From contig DMHJ01000061.1 of assembly GCA_003449495.1 (NCBI GenBank), positions 1 through 10,358 on the forward strand: DNA of 10,358 nt, in the 5' to 3' direction. The notes under the pieces are model-generated. The model did no database searches and was not told the origin of the DNA. It worked only from the letters and a program-made list of their open reading frames with translations. This stretch comes from Clostridiales bacterium UBA8153 (GTDB taxonomy: Bacteria > Bacillota > Sulfobacillia > UBA8153). Positions within the stretch are counted from its first letter, which is position 1, and each line of letters starts with the position of its first letter. Shown one piece after another: positions 6,940 to 10,358 of the stretch. The translations under genes were made by a program, and so were the position numbers.

Positions 6940-6948
6940 ATTATACCA
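6940..6948 (-). promoter_or_regulatory. Extended -10 promoter of the mtaB-ddl operon
   Basis: On the minus strand TGGTATAAT: a perfect TATAAT (6945-6940) with the TGn extension directly before it. No good -35 box is seen at 16-18 bases, which is common for extended -10 promoters. A start of transcription 6-8 bases downstream falls at about 6932-6934, i.e. on the GGAGGG ribosome binding site (6933-6928) of mtaB, giving an extremely short leader. Confidence 0.75.
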
Positions 6949-7020
6949 AATCCGGCCCAGGCACCTGATGAACATAACCGGCATCAGCTCTGCCTGCCGC
7001 CAGCCACGGGAGCAGGTGAT

Positions 7021-7911
7021 ATGATCGTGCGGATAACCAGAACCTCGCGCCAAGGTATGTCCGGCCCGGACATACGGTTTCTGCAGGAGCTCCTCAGGGA
7101 GCTGGGCTTTTTCGTGGCCGCCACCGTCCAGGCGGTACACGCCTTCCAGCAGGCACGCGGCCTGCCCGTGGACGGATCGTGGGGCCCCAGACCGGGGCGG
7201 CCCTGCTCTCCCCATCGCATCCGGCACCCGTACCCTTGAAGGTCTGGCACCTCTTGGCGCTACAGCCGGTACCGGAAGCGACGGCAGCCCAGGGAGTCGC
7301 CGCGGTCAGCACTGCCCTGGGCCAGTGGCGCGTGTTCGCCGACCCCCTGCCGCCCCCCGGTACGTTCGGCGCCTGGTTCGTCAGCTACCGGGTCTGGCTG
7401 GTAGCTGCGGCCGGGCCGTCCCCGGTGTCTGCAAAGCCGGAGGGCTGCCCCACTTCCGGAGCCTGGGTAGAAAGCGGCGGGTTGGCATCACCGGCGGCCC
7501 ACGCCGTCGCCGTGGCGAGCACGGCGGAACCGCAGCTGGTCACGGCCCCCCCGAAGTCCTGGCAGGACTCCTAGCCGCGGTCATTCCCGCAACCAGCGTG
7601 AGGCCTGGCGCCTACTCCCGTTGCCCACGGCGCCACCGGCTTTGGGTTCATCAGCACCACTAACGAAACCTTTTCGCTGTTTACCTCCGGGGGGATACCA
7701 GCCCCGGCATCCTTGGGGCCTGACCCCGGCCTTGGCCGCGTCTACAACACCCATGGCACTGCACTGGTGGACACGGTTTCCAGCGCCCGCACCTTCTTGA
7801 GCAAGTTGCGGCCGTGCCTGCCCGCCGCGTGGGTCGGGCTGTACTGGTTCGAGCCCGTACTGGCCGGCGTCGCGGAGGTCATGGCCATGGTCGGCGGGCG
7901 CCAGCCGGCCC
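7021..7911 (+). pseudogene. Decayed peptidoglycan-binding protein (multi-frame remnant)
   Basis: The intact-looking start is ATG 7021 with GGGAG 8 bases upstream. The first frame gives a peptidoglycan-binding domain of PG_binding_1 type: SGPDIRFLQELLRELGFF, then TVQAVHAFQQARGLPVDG. Several residues that normally join these two parts (the FGPAT-like turn) are missing. Near 7175 the frame changes: the expected VDGIVGPQTGAALL continues only after restoring one base, giving the next frame through 7574. There, WHLLALQPVPEATAAQG and WFVSYRVWLVAA faintly resemble SPOR repeats, a tentative reading. A third frame carries VLAGLLAAVIPATSVRPG to about 7618, and the earlier frame resumes with VAHGATGFGFISTTNETF up to about 7911, which I cannot assign. 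At least three frame changes show that the gene is dead, or alternatively that two dead genes abut. It converges on the deacetylase remnant. Confidence 0.65.
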
Positions 7912-7984
7912 CTTCTCCTTGGCACAAGGCGGGGCCCAGCACTCCGGTGACTGCGGCAGCGCACAGGCCCCGGGCGGACGGCCT

Positions 7985-8670
7985 GGCCGGCGCTTCAAGC
8001 AGGCCCTCCCAGGCGGGGGCGCGGCCTTGGGGTGCATGAGCGCCAGGGGCACCCGCTCCCGCCCGGTCTGCTCGCTTGACGATGACCTGGGCGGCCGGAC
8101 GTTTCCAGTCCATCGGGTCCACCTTCCAGAGGATGGCGCGGTATCCCATGGCAGTAGCTGGGCGTACCGGTTCGGTACTAGCTTCACTGTAGGCCGGGGC
8201 GAACAGGCGCGCGGGCCCAGCTCCAAGCGCGGAGCGGATGAGGTGGCCGAGGTCCAGGATGAGGCGCTCCACTTGCGATGGAGTAAGGTCCTTCACGTGA
8301 GGGCGATTGCTACCCGTGGTCGGCGATTTCGTGCCCCCTACGACGCATCTGCTTCAACAGCTCGGGGTTCTTGCCGACCCAGCTGTCCGCGACAAAGAAA
8401 GTGGAACGCGCACCCGTAGCCTCTAGGGCGTCCAGAATACCCGGAGTCTACTCGGAGCCCAGTCCACGTTGAATATCAACGCTACCAGGGGCGACCCGGG
8501 GCTTCCCGAGCGTATAGCCCCGAACTGGGCTACGGCCCGCACCGGAGCGTAGAGTCAGCCCATCCGGCGGACACCAGAAGCCACAGCACCGTGGCGATGA
8601 GGGCGGCCAGCGGCCGCCGCCTCCTCACCGGAAACGGCTTCACCTTCCGCCTTGGATCGGCCAACCGCAT
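7985..8670 (-). pseudogene. Decayed secreted polysaccharide deacetylase (NodB family, PdaB/YlxY-like)
   Basis: Reading several frames in turn reconstructs most of a NodB-type deacetylase, which would remove acetyl groups from cell-wall or related polysaccharide outside the cell. ATG 8670 (GGGGGAG at 8675-8681) starts a basic region and signal-peptide-like helix, RRRRPLAALIATVLWLLVSA, ending at a stop at 8530. The next frame gives SPLVALIFNVDWAPS. A third, to a stop at 8310, gives TPGILDALEATGARSTFFVA and ELLKQMRRRGHEIADHG. A fourth gives HVKDLTPSQVERLI, ARLFAPAY and MGYRAILWKVDPMDWKRP. A fifth gives LALMHPKAAP. Each piece lies in the family order and falls in a different frame from its neighbour, so at least four frameshifts exist. 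The strand opposite is not better coding. The 3' end near 7985 is approximate. Confidence 0.82.
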
Positions 8671-8924
8671 ATATCTCCCCCGCAAGCCCGGTCCCGGCCT
8701 GCGTGCGGTCCCGGTTCCCTCTGCCTTGACCGGCGGCCCCAGGTGAAGCTGTGCCTGGGGGATGCCGCTCCTCCCCGCCTCCCTCCGGCCACATCCTAGG
8801 CCGCCGGCAGGCTTGCCATGTCCAGCCGACGATTTCATCCCAAGGAGGCATGGTGTGCCAGGTCGGCTGAGGGCCTTGAGATTAACGTTTACAATGTCTT
8901 TACTTAACGATGCATGGGAGGGGC
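8671..8924. other. Gene-free stretch between divergent genes
   Basis: I see no supported gene here. It lies between the 5' end of the deacetylase remnant (minus) and the promoter of the 92-residue orphan (plus). The one structure is an 8-bp inverted repeat, CAGCCGAC (8823-8830) and GTCGGCTG (8862-8869), 31 bases apart, with AAGGAGG (8842-8848) and ATG 8850 between them. That ATG opens only a six-codon frame and is too close to the AAGGAGG to be convincing. Confidence 0.5.
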
Positions 8925-8953
8925 TTGACATTATTGAGGAGTCGATGTATGCT
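8925..8953 (+). promoter_or_regulatory. Strong sigma-A-type promoter of the 92-residue orphan gene
   Basis: TTGACA (8925-8930) is a perfect -35 box; 17 bases later TATGCT (8948-8953) matches TATAAT at 4 of 6. The predicted start is near 8960, leaving a leader of about 50 bases with GGAGGGG at 8993-8999 before ATG 9010. The surrounding 8880-8970 is noticeably AT-richer than the rest of the window. Confidence 0.75.
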
Positions 8954-9009
8954 TTCTTCTAGAGTTAACCCATGGAAAGCGACTGTCCCGCCGGAGGGGT
9001 GCAGTAAAG

Positions 9010-9288
9010 ATGTATCATGATGAGGCGTTCTGGTGGCATGACTATGACAAGGGGGAGGTATGCGCCGTGCCGGGCACTATCGCAGTAGAGTATGAGGGGC
9101 GATTGGATCGGGAGTTCCTCGATTATTTGGCCAAGCAGGGAGTGGAAATCAGCGGGTACCAGCCGTTGGTCCTAGCAGGCGCCGATGTAGATGACCTCCT
9201 CCAGCGCATCCTGGGCTTTTTGTCGGCGGAAGCGATCATGGTACGGGGAATCAGCATGCGCCGGCGTCCCCGGCGCGATGCGGCATGA
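9010..9288 (+). CDS. Hypothetical small soluble protein, 92 residues
   Basis: No family recognised. ATG 9010 has GGAGGGG 10 bases upstream and a near-consensus promoter at 8925-8953, which is the main reason to regard it as real. The N-terminus is unusual, acidic and aromatic (MYHDEAFWWHDYDKGEV), with three histidines or tryptophans close together. Residues 25-75 have the regular pattern of an alpha/beta domain: VEYEGRLDREFLDYLAKQG, then LVLAGADVDDLLQRILGFL. No signal peptide or membrane segment is visible. The basic end MRRRPRRDAA lies where the frame overlaps the decayed 3' end of rsmE on the other strand, and may be a recent extension. It is the only apparently intact gene between mtaB and prmA. 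Function unknown. Confidence 0.65.
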   Translation: MYHDEAFWWHDYDKGEVCAVPGTIAVEYEGRLDREFLDYLAKQGVEISGYQPLVLAGADVDDLLQRILGFLSAEAIMVRGISMRRRPRRDAA

Positions 9289-9544
9289 CCGGCGGCCCTG
9301 GTTCCTTTGGGTAGTCCGGGCCGGGGGGTGGGACTTCCCCCCGGGGGACGAACCCGCCCTCCGGGCCGGCAAACACCGCCAGGTCACCGGTGGCCGGAAG
9401 GTCGCACGGCACTGTCTGGAGCCACGGAAATACAGCGTTCCCTGGTGGTAAGGCGCGTACGCGGAAGATGCGCCGGGCATCGTCGGGACTAAAACGCAGA
9501 TCGCCCGGGCCCAAGTTCTCCGCAGGTGCGAAAAAGCGGTGCAT
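9251..9544 (-). pseudogene. rsmE: rsmE remnant: 16S rRNA m3U1498 methyltransferase with a large internal deletion
   Basis: RsmE normally has about 240-250 residues: an N-terminal PUA-like domain and a C-terminal SPOUT domain that binds SAM in a knot. Here ATG 9544 begins the family's N-terminus, MHRFFAPAENLGPGDLRFSP then DDARRIFRV. By residue 48 the sequence has already reached DLPATGDLAVF-AGPEGGF, the conserved SAM-site motif that normally sits near residue 195. About 135 residues are therefore missing; the join lies near 9403-9433. After GPEGGF the frame drifts into PPPGPDYPKEPGPP and stops at 9251, and the expected LGxRILRxETA is not readable in frame, though CGCATC followed by a GCG-rich stretch near 9266-9280 may be its wreck. 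It lies 63 bases after prmA, its usual neighbour. The product cannot form the SPOUT knot. Confidence 0.88.
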
Positions 9545-9607
9545 ATCACCGCTTCTCTCTTCCCGGTTACCCCGGGGAGTCGCCCAGCCAGACGCCTTCT
9601 CCACCCG

Positions 9608-10358
9608 TTAGCTCTGACGTGCAGGAGTAACCGCCGCCAGGCCCACCCATTCCCCTTGCCTTCGCCTGTCCGTGACCGCGAGGCCGGCCCGGGCCAGCGC
9701 CAGGACCACGTCCCCTTCCCGCTGCCGGATGATGCCGCCGGCCACGAAGGTACCCCCTGGTCGCAGTTGCCCGGCCACCTCCGGCACTAGCCGCACCAGC
9801 ACATGGGCCACGATGTTGGCCACGACGACGTCCACCGGTCCCACGTCCAGCCCGCAAAGGGTCCCTTCCCTCACGGAGACCACCGCCTCCAGCCGGTTGA
9901 CGCACACGTTCTCCCGGGCGCAAGCTACGGCATCCGCATCAATGTCCAGCGCCCACACCCGCTGGGCGCCGAGCCGGGCGGCGGCCATGGCCAGGATGCC
10001 GGAACCCGTCCCCACATCCACTACCCGCGCTCCCAGGACCACCACCTGTTCCAGCATGGCCAGGGCCATGGCCGTGGTGGGGTGTTCCCCGCTGCCGAAG
10101 GCCCCCGCCGGGTCCAGGCGGACGACCACATCTCCGGGCAACGCCGGGTAGTCGACCCAGGTGGGGGACACTACCAGCCTCTCCCCCACCCGCAGTGGCC
10201 GGAAATGCTCCCTCCAGCAGCTGGTCCAGTCCGTGTCGGACACGTCCTCTGCGGTGACGCGGCGGCTGCCCAGCTCCAGCCAGGAAGGTAGGGCGGCCAC
10301 CGCCCGCTCGATGATGCACAGCCGCTCGGGCCAGGACTCGCCGGCTGGGAAATAGGCA
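9608..10358 (-). CDS. prmA: Ribosomal protein L11 methyltransferase PrmA, 5' end outside window
   Basis: SAM-dependent cytoplasmic enzyme that trimethylates amino groups of ribosomal protein L11. The frame is open to the right edge and shows about 249 of the usual roughly 300 residues, so some 50-60 N-terminal residues lie outside. Visible motifs in order: DWTSCWREHFRPLRVGERL, the family signature LDPAGAFGSGEHPTT (a slight variant of the usual GLAFGTGxHPTT), SAM motif I VVDVGTGSGILAMAAARLGA, the acidic ALDIDADAV, and the catalytic-region NIVAHVLVRLVPEV where many homologues have NILA. The GTG at 10300 is inside the domain and is not the start. The stop TAA is at 9608-9610. It is followed by the rsmE remnant; prmA itself shows no sign of decay. 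Confidence 0.93.
   Translation of the reverse strand, partial: AYFPAGESWPERLCIIERAVAALPSWLELGSRRVTAEDVSDTDWTSCWREHFRPLRVGERLVVSPTWVDYPALPGDVVVRLDPAGAFGSGEHPTTAMALAMLEQVVVLGARVVDVGTGSGILAMAAARLGAQRVWALDIDADAVACARENVCVNRLEAVVSVREGTLCGLDVGPVDVVVANIVAHVLVRLVPEVAGQLRPGGTFVAGGIIRQREGDVVLALARAGLAVTDRRRQGEWVGLAAVTPARQS

Noticed and set aside
7742..8296. A single intact 184-codon minus-strand gene
   Set aside because: Only its first part matches the deacetylase; family motifs before and after it lie in other frames, and its tail is antisense to a plus-strand remnant.
8530..8931. A 133-codon minus-strand gene from 8931
   Set aside because: Only the part from ATG 8670 looks like protein (basic residues and a signal-peptide helix of the deacetylase); the upstream part is low-quality coding over the promoter region of the orphan gene.
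8894..8962. Plus-strand 22-codon peptide starting MSLLNDAWEG
   Set aside because: No ribosome binding site, and it is superimposed on the -35 and -10 boxes of the orphan gene's promoter.
1..10358. CRISPR array, tRNA, rRNA or insertion-sequence ends
   Set aside because: Looked for on both strands by eye: no regularly spaced repeats, no cloverleaf with a matching acceptor stem, no rRNA stretch and no transposase with terminal inverted repeats were seen.

Overview
The window looks like chromosomal DNA from a high-GC member of the Firmicutes, probably a (possibly thermophilic) clostridial lineage. This rests on the prmA / rsmE / mtaB neighbourhood, which follows dnaK-dnaJ in many Firmicutes, on strong GGAGG-type ribosome binding sites, on sigma-A-like promoters, and on remnants of cell-wall genes typical of spore-formers. 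The genus cannot be fixed from the sequence alone.

Left part (1-4440, all minus strand): three genes of what looks like an integrated mobile element (prophage or integrative element). Read in transcription order (right to left) they are an unrecognised protein of about 248 residues with a putative C-terminal helix-turn-helix and a basic tail, a 72-residue excisionase-family DNA-binding protein, and a large primase-helicase that runs off the left edge. The gaps between these genes are unusually rich in inverted repeats, including one that exactly pairs with the Shine-Dalgarno sequence of the excisionase-like gene. No integrase, tRNA or attachment repeat is visible, so the element's limits are not established.

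Middle part (4457-6948, minus strand): an mtaB-ddl operon. MtaB is a radical SAM tRNA methylthiotransferase. Ddl is D-alanine--D-alanine ligase, and its likely GTG start directly follows the mtaB stop. A strong extended -10 promoter lies so close to mtaB that the Shine-Dalgarno sequence should be at or next to the 5' end of the mRNA.

Right part (7021-9544): a patch of decaying genes. A plus-strand gene with a peptidoglycan-binding domain is broken into several frames. A minus-strand secreted polysaccharide deacetylase is broken by at least four frameshifts. The 16S rRNA methyltransferase gene rsmE has lost about 135 internal codons. Among these sits one apparently intact 92-residue plus-strand orphan gene with a near-consensus promoter. 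At the right edge is prmA (ribosomal protein L11 methyltransferase), intact as far as visible, with its 5' end outside the window.

How it fits together: prmA, rsmE and mtaB would normally form a contiguous translation-maintenance cluster. Here rsmE is degraded, about 2.5 kb of mostly dead cell-wall genes separates it from mtaB, and mtaB has its own promoter and is coupled to ddl. I found no clear evidence of a complete novel defence or biosynthetic system. The best candidates for new biology are the unrecognised gene at the right end of the mobile element, the hairpin-controlled excisionase-like gene, and the 92-residue orphan.
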